NCBI GenBank assembly: GCA_038207265.1
Contig: JBBQZZ010000008.1
Span: 124,001-188,000 of the forward strand
DNA: 64,000 nt
Source: JACMLD01 sp038207265
GTDB lineage: Bacteria > Bacteroidota > Bacteroidia > Chitinophagales > Chitinophagaceae
Direction of reading: 5' to 3'
A model generated the notes under the pieces. That model was not told the origin of the DNA. It was given only the letters and a program-made list of their open reading frames with translations, and searched no databases. A program made the translations under genes and the position numbers. Below, one piece after another: positions 53,520-61,827 of the stretch (positions within the stretch are counted from its first letter, which is position 1; each line of letters begins with the position of its first letter).

Positions 53520-54347
53520 TTACCAGTTACTCAGCCTGAAACCAACATTAAAAGGAGTTTGATCAAGACCTTTTTTAAACATTGATTTTGTAGCCATTGA
53601 TCCATATAATTTAATGGGCCCTAATTGCAGTTCTGCTATATAAGAAATCTTAAAGGGTTCCAGGCCAAGATCTCCTTTTGTTTTTTCTTTACCTGTTTCA
53701 GACGTGATATATTTCTGGCGCGATGAATAAAGGTAACCCGCGCTAACACCTGCGCTTAAACCAAATGTTTTATTGTTATCGTTGCCCGGTGTAAAATTAA
53801 AATTGAGCATCAGTGGAATGGTTAAATAATCAGCAGCCAGTTTGTTCTTTCTAAAATGCAGTGCCGTATCTACAATGGTAACCGGATCTTTTTTATAAAA
53901 TACATTTGCATCATACCGGTAATTGTTTAATTCGAGACCTAAACCGTATTTAAGGTTCACCACATGTTTGATAACATTCAGGCGTTGCATAAAAAACCAG
54001 AGATTTACATTGATTGATTTGCCTGTGCGCAAGTCGAACCGGTCTTTGGTGCTGCCCGGCGAAAATTGCTGTGCTGCTGTACCGGCATAATTGGTTTTAT
54101 CTGAGTAGTTGGCAAATCCTATATCAAAAATGAACCAGTTGGTACTTACATTTTCGTTTCTTGAATGGTGATGATAAACCTGCACAGAACCGTCCCTGTT
54201 TTCATAATGTCCATCAGCTTTCTTTACAATGATCAGGCTGCCGATTCGGATTGTATCCTGGTTGGTTTCTTTTTTAGTGGTATCGGTTTGAGCCATCAGG
54301 CCCAGGGCCAAACATAATCCTGCCATTAAAACATAAAATTTACGCAT
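53520..54347 (-). CDS. Outer-membrane beta-barrel protein of the sigma locus
   Basis: 275 residues. Signal peptide 1-18 (CLALGLMAQ). The mature part contains alternating aromatic strands (WFIFDIGFANYS, VVNLKYGLGLELNNYRYDA, LAADYLTIPLMLNFNFTPG) resembling PorT-like outer-membrane proteins. It lies 28 bases after the anti-sigma gene and completes a sigma-regulator-barrel operon. Function unknown; it may signal envelope state. Confidence 0.75.
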   Translation of the reverse strand: MRKFYVLMAGLCLALGLMAQTDTTKKETNQDTIRIGSLIIVKKADGHYENRDGSVQVYHHHSRNENVSTNWFIFDIGFANYSDKTNYAGTAAQQFSPGSTKDRFDLRTGKSINVNLWFFMQRLNVIKHVVNLKYGLGLELNNYRYDANVFYKKDPVTIVDTALHFRKNKLAADYLTIPLMLNFNFTPGNDNNKTFGLSAGVSAGYLYSSRQKYITSETGKEKTKGDLGLEPFKISYIAELQLGPIKLYGSMATKSMFKKGLDQTPFNVGFRLSNW

Positions 54348-54375
54348 AAAATTGTTTTTGCTTTTTTTAATAAGG

Positions 54376-55509
54376 TTACTTCACGGCAATTTCAAAACCA
54401 CCTATCAAAAGGCCCCTGCGGTTGCCGTTTTCATCGCTGCGTTCAGTTTTTTTAGCAATGAATCTTGAAGCTTTTCGTATAAAACCCCGCAGTGAATTTT
54501 TCTTGTTAATAATGGTATTCATTACTTCTACATTGTCTTCGTTGTAAGACGCATAGTCTGCTTTTATTTTGTCATTTTCAGCAGGGTGAATGATGGTTAT
54601 TTGTTGATCAATGATGGGCTCTTTTGGTGCTGCAACAGCCGTAAAACCGGTTACATCAACTTTTTTATCTATATCTCCAACAGGAGCAACAATGCTATTT
54701 TTTAAATTATCATCTTTGTTATTGACTGCAAGCTGTTCATTAATATCCCTGCGTACTTGTTTTATTGCATGTTCTGCACTTTTTGACAGTAATTGTTTAT
54801 TATGCTTCGATTCATTAATATTTTTTATTCTATCCGACTGTTGCACATCTTTTCTATCTGTTGATATTGCAATTTGCTCTTGCGCTCCGCGAACCTTGCC
54901 CGGATCAGTTATTTCTAAGGGTATTTTTTTAGCGGACACTGAATCCCTATTAGTATTCTTATTTGTATTCACTGCAATAGTGGGTTTGATCACTGTTTTT
55001 TCCCTGTTCAGCCATAATAAACCTGCTAACAACAATACAACAGCCGCCACAGCCATTCTCCACCAATGGAAGGGAACTACTTTATCATCATCTTCTTTTT
55101 TATACAAGCTTTCTTTATCCGGGCAAACAACAGATGTATCCGCTGTTAATCTTGCCTGCTGTATCAATTCCAATGATTCCTGGAACTGCGGATGATGATA
55201 AACAAAATTTTCCACACCCGCTTTTTCTTCATTGTTTAATTCATCGTCTGCATATAAAACAAAAAACGATTCATAGTTTGAAATATCAATAGAACCAGGT
55301 GTAACTGCTGTTTTTAATAATGATTCCTTGTTTTCAAAAACGAGTTCATGATCCGGACTTAATTTATATTCCTGGAAAATTTCCAGTTCTTTTTTAAGAT
55401 CAGGGTTGCTTAAAACAAACGCTTCTACCGCCCGCCTGTCTGCGGCAGACAATTCATTGTCTGTGTACAAAAGGAAAATTTCTTCGTAATTATTTCGGTT
55501 AATGTTCAT
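54376..55509 (-). CDS. Probable anti-sigma factor with duplicated N-terminal module
   Basis: 377 residues. Residues ~6-66 and ~78-137 are tandem copies of one helical module (NYEEIFLLYTDNELSAADRR versus NYESFFVLYADDELNNEEKA). A membrane helix lies at ~149-168, and a charged, disordered region (170-340) follows. There is no zinc CHC motif. It directly follows an ECF sigma gene (37-base gap) and precedes a barrel protein gene. The double module is unusual; a single copy resembles the 77-residue protein at 40149-40382. Confidence 0.75.
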   Translation of the reverse strand: MNINRNNYEEIFLLYTDNELSAADRRAVEAFVLSNPDLKKELEIFQEYKLSPDHELVFENKESLLKTAVTPGSIDISNYESFFVLYADDELNNEEKAGVENFVYHHPQFQESLELIQQARLTADTSVVCPDKESLYKKEDDDKVVPFHWWRMAVAAVVLLLAGLLWLNREKTVIKPTIAVNTNKNTNRDSVSAKKIPLEITDPGKVRGAQEQIAISTDRKDVQQSDRIKNINESKHNKQLLSKSAEHAIKQVRRDINEQLAVNNKDDNLKNSIVAPVGDIDKKVDVTGFTAVAAPKEPIIDQQITIIHPAENDKIKADYASYNEDNVEVMNTIINKKNSLRGFIRKASRFIAKKTERSDENGNRRGLLIGGFEIAVK

Positions 55510-55546
55510 TTTTTCTAATTTACTTCAACAATGCTCAAATTGTTCA

Positions 55547-56032
55547 TTACAACACGTTTTGAGGACTCACCAGGTAGTTTTTTAATTGTATCCTGGCCCT
55601 GTGCAGGTATACTTTTACCTGGCTCTCATTCAATCCTGTTATCACACCAATTTCATCATAACTATAACCCTCATAATCCTTCAATAAAACAAGGCTGCGT
55701 TGGGTTTCACTCAGCGTGCCAAGCGCCTGCTCCAGCACTTTTTTGAGATTATTCGCTGGTTTGTTTACAACCCCCGTTTCTTCGGAAAATGACTCTTTCA
55801 GGTAAACCCTTTTTACTTTTCTAAGGTGATCAATCATTTGGTGATAGGCAACGGTAAACAAATAAGATTTACATTTTTCATTGTCTACTTCCTCACGATT
55901 GCGCCATAGTTTTTCAAAAGCGGTCTGTACCACATCTCTTGCATCCGCTTCATGCCGCAGATTTTTTAATATAAAACGATATACGTTGTCCGCATAGCTC
56001 CTTACACATTCATTGTATTCTTTCTCAGTCAT
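55547..56032 (-). CDS. ECF RNA polymerase sigma factor
   Basis: 161 residues. Region 2 (YADNVYRFILKNLRHEADARDVVQTAFEKLWRN, then KCKSYLFTVAYHQMIDHLRK) and region 4 (LSETQRSLVLLKDYEGYSYDEIGVITGLNESQVKVYLHRARIQL) are complete. It starts the operon with the double-module regulator and the barrel protein, a layout matching the locus at 32563-34997. Its trigger is unknown. Confidence 0.93.
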   Translation of the reverse strand: MTEKEYNECVRSYADNVYRFILKNLRHEADARDVVQTAFEKLWRNREEVDNEKCKSYLFTVAYHQMIDHLRKVKRVYLKESFSEETGVVNKPANNLKKVLEQALGTLSETQRSLVLLKDYEGYSYDEIGVITGLNESQVKVYLHRARIQLKNYLVSPQNVL

Positions 56033-56155
56033 AAACAGTTCCGTTCTTGTGTTGTAATAGGTTAAGTGTTAATGGTTGTTTCTCTCTCTTCAGAACCTGC
56101 TACTTGTTATACGAATATCCGCCACCAGATGTTACAGGCTCATAAAAATCTTTTT

Positions 56156-56188
56156 AAAAGAAATCCCCGCCTACGGGGCAGGGATTTC
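56156..56188 (-). terminator. Terminator-like hairpin after the 68-residue protein
   Basis: Minus strand: GAAATCCC...GGGATTTC (56188-56160), with a GCC/GGC inner pair and TTTT following. It begins 21 bases after the stop at 56209. Confidence 0.6.
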
Positions 56189-56208
56189 GTGATATATATA
56201 TAGGGAAA

Positions 56209-56415
56209 TTATTGTATTGAACTGAGCAGGTGCTGAGAAATGGATTCCCAGATCATCACATCGCTCTGAACCTGTTTATTTCCTGTTTTTTCCTGGTTGG
56301 CCGGGCACTCCTCTGCTTGCGTAGCTGTCTTTTTATCCGAAGCGGCAAAAAGCAACAAACAAGATGAAATTACAATAAGCAGCAACATTAACCGGATAAA
56401 GGTCCTGACTGTCAT
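56209..56415 (-). CDS. Small signal-peptide protein of unknown function
   Basis: 68 residues. Positively charged start, hydrophobic stretch (~7-25), then a polar tail (KKTATQAEECPANQEKTGNK) ending in SISQHLLSSIQ. Lies upstream of the second sigma operon with its own terminator-like hairpin. I do not recognise a family. The coding call rests on signal-like composition and the 3' hairpin. Confidence 0.5.
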   Translation of the reverse strand: MTVRTFIRLMLLLIVISSCLLLFAASDKKTATQAEECPANQEKTGNKQVQSDVMIWESISQHLLSSIQ

Positions 56416-56570
56416 AACCTGGTTGGTTTTGAATATAAGACGAAGGTATACGGATTATGTTACAGGCATTTTTGAAATTCTACAAACTGCATATTTCAAC
56501 GGACAAAACTCATAAAAAAGCCGGCAAAATTGACTGGGATGTTTAAATGCGGACAACTGTTAGTTTCCAC

Positions 56571-56578
56571 TATTTTTG
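56571..56578 (+). promoter_or_regulatory. TATTTTTG promoter box of kbl
   Basis: An exact TAnnTTTG match. Initiation near 56583-56585 excludes the frame start at 56547 and leaves the ATGs at 56592 and 56601. Confidence 0.5.
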
Positions 56579-56600
56579 TGCCTGTAAAAATATGAGACGC

Positions 56601-57794
56601 ATGAACCAGGAATTTGCACAAAGAATAACTGCCGAAGTGGAAGAAATTAGAGCAGCAGGATTATTTAAAACGGAACGTATAATTAGCAGTCCGCAGGGAC
56701 CGGAAATAACTGTAAATGGTAAAACGGTTCTGAATTTTTGTGCAAATAATTACCTCGGACTGTCTTCTCACCCAAGGGTAATAGCAGCCGCTCAAAAAGC
56801 CATTGATACGCATGGATATGGTATGAGCAGTGTTCGGTTTATTTGTGGCACACAGGATATTCATAAAGAACTGGAACAGAAAATTTCAGCGTTCCTGGGT
56901 ACGGAAGATACTATTTTATATGCCGCAGCCTTTGATGCAAACGGTGGTGTATTTGAACCCTTGTTTAATGAACAGGATGCTATTATCAGTGACGCATTAA
57001 ACCATGCCTCTATTATAGATGGTGTTCGTTTGTGTAAGGCCCAGCGTTTTCGGTATGAACACAACAACATGGAAGATTTGGAAACAAAGTTGAAAGAAAC
57101 TGCAGCCTGCAGAAATCGTGTTATTGTTACAGATGGTTCATTTAGCATGGATGGTACCATCGCTCAATTGGATAAGATATGCTACCTGGCAGATAGATAT
57201 AAAGCAGCAGTGATGATTGATGAATGTCATTCAAGCGGTTTTCTTGGCAAAACCGGGCGGGGTACACATGAATACCGTGGGGTGATGGGCCGGATCGACA
57301 TTATTACAGGCACGTTGGGTAAAGCATTGGGTGGTGCGAGTGGCGGTTTCACGAGTGGCAAAAAGGACGTCATAGAAATGCTGCGCCAGCGTTCAAGACC
57401 CTATCTTTTTTCCAATACGCTTGCACCGTCTATAACCGGTGCTTCCATTGCAGTATTGGATATGTTAAACGAAACAACTGAACTGCGCGACAAACTGGAA
57501 TATAACACGAAGTATTTCCGGAGTAAAATGACCGAAGCAGGGTTTGATATCAAACAAGGCGATCATCCTATTGTTCCTATCATGTTATACGATGCAGTCA
57601 TTGCGCAAAATTTTGCGACAAGGCTATTAGACGAAGGAATTTATGTGATTGGTTTCTTTTTCCCTGTTGTAGCAAAGGGACTTGCACGCATACGGGTTCA
57701 ATTGAGTGCTGCTCATAAACAGGAACATCTGGAGAAAGCCATTGCAGCATTCACAAAAGTGGGCAGGGAATTGAAAGTAATTAAAGAAGTATGA
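56601..57794 (+). CDS. kbl: Glycine C-acetyltransferase (2-amino-3-ketobutyrate CoA ligase)
   Basis: 397 residues from the ATG at 56601, matching the ~398-residue length of E. coli Kbl. PLP-enzyme blocks: NFCANNYLGLSSHPRV, GYGMSSVRFICGTQDIH, DECHSSGFLGKTGRGT and the Schiff-base lysine Lys241 (GTLGKALGGASGG). It cleaves 2-amino-3-ketobutyrate with CoA to glycine and acetyl-CoA. A threonine dehydrogenase gene (tdh) is not adjacent, so the substrate supply is elsewhere. Confidence 0.95.
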   Translation: MNQEFAQRITAEVEEIRAAGLFKTERIISSPQGPEITVNGKTVLNFCANNYLGLSSHPRVIAAAQKAIDTHGYGMSSVRFICGTQDIHKELEQKISAFLGTEDTILYAAAFDANGGVFEPLFNEQDAIISDALNHASIIDGVRLCKAQRFRYEHNNMEDLETKLKETAACRNRVIVTDGSFSMDGTIAQLDKICYLADRYKAAVMIDECHSSGFLGKTGRGTHEYRGVMGRIDIITGTLGKALGGASGGFTSGKKDVIEMLRQRSRPYLFSNTLAPSITGASIAVLDMLNETTELRDKLEYNTKYFRSKMTEAGFDIKQGDHPIVPIMLYDAVIAQNFATRLLDEGIYVIGFFFPVVAKGLARIRVQLSAAHKQEHLEKAIAAFTKVGRELKVIKEV

Positions 57795-57977
57795 ACGCTG
57801 ATTAGAAATTGCCGGGTACCTTTCAATCTGGTTATTGCCATAAATTATTTTCAAATGGTTTGCTTACATTAAATCCATCCGGCAATGGCCATTCTCCCTA
57901 CAATGATTTTTAAAAATGATGGTTAGCGATTGGTTGCAGGTGAAATCAGCATCAAGAAATCAGCTTTCACCATTTTC

Positions 57978-58358
57978 TCATTTACCTGCTATCATACTGA
58001 TTTCTACATTCACATTTTTTGGTAAGCCTTTAACCGCAACTGTTTCGCGTGCAGGAAAATCACCGGAAAAATATTTACCATAAATTTCATTTACGGTGGT
58101 GAATAAATTCATATCGCTTAAAAAGATGGTTGTCTTGATAACATTGTTGAAATCCATCCCTGCTTCTGTAAGGATTGCTTTCAGGTTGTGCATTACCTGG
58201 TGTGTTTCTCCAAAGACGTCAACGGCTTCCACATTATTACTAACTGGGTTGATGGCAACCTGTCCTGAAATATACAGGAGATTTCCAAATTGTATGGCCT
58301 GGTTATATGGACCGATGGGTGCTGGCGCATTACTGGTGTTTATTACTTTCTTTTCCAT
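57978..58358 (-). CDS. ridA: RidA-family enamine/imine deaminase
   Basis: 126 residues, full family length. Signature PIGPYNQAIQFGNLLYISGQ and the substrate-binding Arg104 (FPARETVAVKGLPKNVNVEI) are present. RidA hydrolyses reactive 2-aminoacrylate-type imines. The ATG is four bases after an exact TAnnTTTG box, the same spacing as in gldA, so the mRNA may be leaderless. It is convergent with kbl. Confidence 0.93.
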   Translation of the reverse strand: MEKKVINTSNAPAPIGPYNQAIQFGNLLYISGQVAINPVSNNVEAVDVFGETHQVMHNLKAILTEAGMDFNNVIKTTIFLSDMNLFTTVNEIYGKYFSGDFPARETVAVKGLPKNVNVEISMIAGK

Positions 58359-58362
58359 GCTT

Positions 58363-58370
58363 CAAATGTA
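58363..58370 (-). promoter_or_regulatory. TACATTTG box of ridA, four bases before ATG
   Basis: An exact TAnnTTTG match on the minus strand (58370-58363), with the ATG (58358) beginning four bases later. Confidence 0.5.
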
Positions 58371-58423
58371 AGGATAGTTCCCAGTTTACCTGAAATGAAG
58401 TTTCTTTGCCGAAATGATACCGA

Positions 58424-59050
58424 ATGAAACTGGCTGTAGTGTGCAATACTATTTTACAGGAAGAATTAATTTCAAAAGATACTGCTGAAGGAGTCAAACC
58501 CCTGTTTATTCAAAACATATATAATATTCCATCGGATGCAGATGTGGTGTTGGATTTACTTTTTGAAAACACTGTTGAGCGAATCAATCACCTAAAGCAT
58601 TTTTTACCGGCAACGGTTATCATCAATTCGGTCACTACAACGCTACGGGAAATTCAATCGCCATTTGTTCGCATCAATGCATGGCCCACATTCCTGAAAA
58701 GAAACATCCTTGAATGGGCCATTTTACCAGGTCAGTCTGCGGATGAGATAGAAAGTTTGTTCACGGCATTGGGTTGGAAAGAACAGCAGGTGCCGGATAT
58801 AACGGGGATGCTTAGTGCAAGAGTAGTGGCAAATATTATCAACGAAGCATATTTTACGTTTGGGGACGAAGTTAGCAGCAAAGAAGAAATTGATATAGCT
58901 ATGAAACTGGGTACTAATTATCCATATGGCCCTTTTGAATGGGCGGAATTGATTGGAATAAAAAAAATTGTTGAATTATTAAGGGCTTTACGGTTAGAAA
59001 ATAAGCGATATGAAATTGCACCGGCATTGATTGCAGAAAGCGTTGATTAA
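58424..59050 (+). CDS. 3-hydroxyacyl-CoA dehydrogenase-like protein with degenerate N domain
   Basis: 208 residues, about 70 fewer than the canonical enzyme at 3860-4702. The C-terminal half is the 3HCDH helical domain (GMLSARVVANIINEAYFTFGDEVSSKEEIDIAMKLG-type, with NYPYGPFEWAELIG). The N-terminal half starts KLAVVCNTILQEELI, so the GxGxxG NAD loop is absent, and the catalytic FFNP stretch is changed to INAWPTFLKR. It may be an enzymatically dead or repurposed relative. It is 72 bases upstream of tsaB. Confidence 0.75.
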   Translation: MKLAVVCNTILQEELISKDTAEGVKPLFIQNIYNIPSDADVVLDLLFENTVERINHLKHFLPATVIINSVTTTLREIQSPFVRINAWPTFLKRNILEWAILPGQSADEIESLFTALGWKEQQVPDITGMLSARVVANIINEAYFTFGDEVSSKEEIDIAMKLGTNYPYGPFEWAELIGIKKIVELLRALRLENKRYEIAPALIAESVD

Positions 59051-59122
59051 TTCTATACGTCCAAACCATGAAACCTGCAAATGCACTGATTGTTTAAATT
59101 CATTTTAAGATCAATAATATTA

Positions 59123-59794
59123 ATGGCACTCATTTTAAATATAGATACGGCAACTGAACAGGCAAGTGTTTCGCTGGCGCTGGATGGAAAAATAATTACG
59201 GAAAGATCAAATAACCTGCAAAAAGATCATGCAACCTGGATACATACCGCCATTGAAAATTTATTTCCAGGGAGTAGTTATACCATTAATGATCTGTCGG
59301 CGATTGCAGTAGTTGCAGGACCGGGTTCCTACACCGGCTTAAGGGTTGCTATGTCTACCGCCAAAGGCTTGTGTTATGTTCTGAAAGTTCCATTGATATC
59401 TTTGAATACGTTATCCGTTATGGCATTTAGCTTTTCAAATGTGTTAATTACCGACGAAGTATTGATTTGTCCAATGATTGATGCGCGTCGTATGGAAGTG
59501 TACACAGCATTATTTGACACATCCATGACACAACTAATGCAACCATGTGCAATGATGTTGGAACAAGGATCATTTGATCCTTGGCTTCAGGCTAAACAGG
59601 TTGTATTTTTTGGCAGCGGCGCCTTTAAATGGCAGAAGATTGCGAATAGTAGCCATGCGTTGTTTCACGAGTATCATTACCAGCCAGCAATGATTGCAAA
59701 AATGTCTTTTCAGCATTATACATCTCAAGATTTTAGTAACCTGGCGTATGCGGTTCCCATTTATGTCAAGGATTTTCACTCTCATCAAAAATAA
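59123..59794 (+). CDS. tsaB: tRNA threonylcarbamoyladenosine biosynthesis protein TsaB
   Basis: 223 residues from the ATG at 59123. ILNIDTATEQASVSLALDG is the N-terminal ASKHA fold, and VVAGPGSYTGLRVAMSTAKGL is the family's GPGSFTGLR motif; IDARRMEVY follows. TsaB dimerises with TsaD to make t6A37 in tRNA. The frame starts earlier (TTG 59090), but the internal ATG gives the usual N terminus. Confidence 0.92.
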   Translation: MALILNIDTATEQASVSLALDGKIITERSNNLQKDHATWIHTAIENLFPGSSYTINDLSAIAVVAGPGSYTGLRVAMSTAKGLCYVLKVPLISLNTLSVMAFSFSNVLITDEVLICPMIDARRMEVYTALFDTSMTQLMQPCAMMLEQGSFDPWLQAKQVVFFGSGAFKWQKIANSSHALFHEYHYQPAMIAKMSFQHYTSQDFSNLAYAVPIYVKDFHSHQK

Positions 59795-59865
59795 GCCCCA
59801 CAATTAACGTGTTTTATATTTTAAACATAGATTTAATCTCTTTTTCATGCGAAATATTTTTAATA

Positions 59866-59878
59866 TGCGAACTTCGCA
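59866..59878. promoter_or_regulatory. Palindromic operator upstream of arsR
   Basis: TGCGAA-C-TTCGCA is a perfect inverted repeat 20 bases before the arsR ATG. A further half-site (ATGCGAA, 59847-59853) lies upstream. Likely autoregulatory site of the ArsR-type protein. Confidence 0.6.
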
Positions 59879-59898
59879 AATTCACTAATTAATAGACT

Positions 59899-60243
59899 AT
59901 GAATACAACAGTAAACCTTAATTATCTCATTATCCAGGAAAAAGGTGGCGAACCCGTAAAAATAGATTTCTTACAGGTGAAGAAAGCAGCAATTACACTA
60001 AGGGCTATTAACCATAAGCTACGGCAACAAATCATGCGATTGCTGCAGGAAAATCAGAAAATGACGGTTACCGAAATATATGTGCAGTTGCGGCTTGAGC
60101 AGTCTGTTGCTTCACAACACCTGGCTATTCTAAGGCGGGCTGGAATTGTTCAAACATACAGGGATGGCAAATTTATTTCCTACTCAATAAATGAAGAACG
60201 CCTGGCACATATTAACAAACAAGTTTTAGCTATAATCAATTAG
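59899..60243 (+). CDS. ArsR-family transcriptional regulator without cysteines
   Basis: 114 residues. The winged-helix core is clear: LRAINHKLRQQIMRLLQENQKMTVTEIYVQL, recognition helix QSVASQHLAILRRAGIV and wing TYRDGKFISYSI. It contains no cysteine, so neither the CxC metal site of ArsR nor the cysteine pair of sulfide-sensing SqrR/BigR can operate. A palindrome lies in its promoter region and a persulfide-dioxygenase-like gene follows after a terminator. Confidence 0.9.
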   Translation: MNTTVNLNYLIIQEKGGEPVKIDFLQVKKAAITLRAINHKLRQQIMRLLQENQKMTVTEIYVQLRLEQSVASQHLAILRRAGIVQTYRDGKFISYSINEERLAHINKQVLAIIN

Positions 60244-60269
60244 CGAACACGGTTATATGCATCAGTGAT

Positions 60270-60303
60270 AAAAAGCTGCAGCCTTACGGCTTGCCGCTTT
60301 TTT
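60270..60303 (+). terminator. Intrinsic terminator between arsR and the MBL gene
   Basis: Stem AAAAAGC-T-GCAGCC / GGCTTGC-C-GCTTTTT, loop TTAC, followed by TTTTTTATTTTTT. It would separate or attenuate expression of the downstream gene, whose ATG is 36 bases later. Confidence 0.75.
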
Positions 60304-60339
60304 ATTTTTTGGTACTTTTACAGGAAATACTTCAGAAAG

Positions 60340-61752
60340 ATGTTTATTAAACAATTGTATACAGGTTGTCTCAGTGAAGCAGCTTATTATATTGAAAGTA
60401 ATGGGGAAGCTGCTGTAATTGATCCTTTACGCGATACAGATGAATACCTTGCGCTGGCAGCGGAACGCGGTGCAAGTATTAAATATATTTTTGAAACACA
60501 TTTTCACGCAGATTTTGTCAGCGGACACATAGACCTCGGAAAGAAAACAGGTGCACCCATTGTTTACGGTCCCGGAACTGTAACCAACTATCCTGTCATT
60601 GTTGCAACAGATGGCGAGATATTTAAGCTCGGTGCAATAACCATTGAAATACTTCATACCCCCGGTCATACACTTGAATCTGCCTGTTACCTGCTTCGCG
60701 ATGAGATGGATAAAGCGCATGCAATTTTCACGGGCGATACATTGTTTGTTGGTGATGTAGGAAGACCGGACCTGGCGCAAAAAGAAAATGAAATCACTAT
60801 GGAAGATTTGGCAGGCATGTTATACGATAGCCTGCAAAATAAAATTATCAATTTGCCCGACGATGTACTGGTGTATCCTGCGCATGGTCCGGGCAGTAGT
60901 TGCGGCAAAAACTTAGGTCCCAATACTTCCAGTACTATTGGCGAAGAAAAGCGAACCAATTATGCGTTGCAGGCCCTGTCCAAACCCGAATTTATAAAAG
61001 TGGTAACAGATGGACTTGCAGCACCGCCCCAGTATTTTCCCATCAATGCAAAAATTAACAAAGAAGGTTACGAAAGCCTGGATGCTGTACTAAAAAAAGC
61101 ATTGGTTCCAATGAAAGTCGAAGCATTTAAAGAAAAGATGCAAGACGAAAATGTGATTGTATTGGATACGCGCGATTCAGTTGTTTTTGTAAATGGATTC
61201 ATTCCTGCTTCTATTAGTATAGGGCTGGACGGTCGTTTTGCCGAATGGGCCGGTATGTTATTGCCCTTTGATAAACCAATTATCATGGTAACAACCGCTG
61301 GCAGAGAAGAGGAAACAACGGTGCGACTGGCTAGAGTAGGTTTTTCAACGATTGAAGGATATTTAAAAGGTGGTTTTGATGCCTGGCAAAATGCCGGAGA
61401 GAAGATAGATATGATCATAGAAGTTGAAGCAGATGAACTGGCAATGGATTATCCTCACGATCCTAAATTGACATTGGTAGATGTAAGAAGAGAACCAGAA
61501 TTTGCAGATGGTCATATTAAAGGAGCCGTCAACATACCATTAAATGAAATGACAGATCCTGCAAGCATGGCTAACCTGGATGAAAATCAAAACATCTATG
61601 TACATTGCGCCGGAGGCTATCGCAGTATTATTGCCGCCTCATTGTTGAAAAGACAGGGTATACATAATTTACGCAATATCGCAGGCGGTTTTGACAAGAT
61701 AAAACTGCAGAAAAATATTCCTGTTGAAAAGGAAACAAGTGTATTGAATTAA
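60340..61752 (+). CDS. Metallo-beta-lactamase-fold hydrolase with two rhodanese domains
   Basis: 470 residues from the ATG at 60340 (frame opens at 60265). The MBL domain (~1-240) has THFHADFVSGH and FTGDTLFVGDVGRPDL, as in ETHE1-like persulfide dioxygenases. Rhodanese 1 (~255-360) has VTTAGREEE where the active-site Cys loop should be, so it is probably inactive. Rhodanese 2 (~375-470) has an intact VHCAGGYRS loop. Expected role is sulfide/persulfide oxidation or sulfur transfer. It follows the ArsR gene. Confidence 0.9.
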   Translation: MFIKQLYTGCLSEAAYYIESNGEAAVIDPLRDTDEYLALAAERGASIKYIFETHFHADFVSGHIDLGKKTGAPIVYGPGTVTNYPVIVATDGEIFKLGAITIEILHTPGHTLESACYLLRDEMDKAHAIFTGDTLFVGDVGRPDLAQKENEITMEDLAGMLYDSLQNKIINLPDDVLVYPAHGPGSSCGKNLGPNTSSTIGEEKRTNYALQALSKPEFIKVVTDGLAAPPQYFPINAKINKEGYESLDAVLKKALVPMKVEAFKEKMQDENVIVLDTRDSVVFVNGFIPASISIGLDGRFAEWAGMLLPFDKPIIMVTTAGREEETTVRLARVGFSTIEGYLKGGFDAWQNAGEKIDMIIEVEADELAMDYPHDPKLTLVDVRREPEFADGHIKGAVNIPLNEMTDPASMANLDENQNIYVHCAGGYRSIIAASLLKRQGIHNLRNIAGGFDKIKLQKNIPVEKETSVLN

Positions 61753-61827
61753 TTAGAAGAGAATGCGATTTGATTCAAAGCAAGCTAGGAAATAAATAAT
61801 TCTTCTTGTTTTTTTTCAGGCTGCAAC

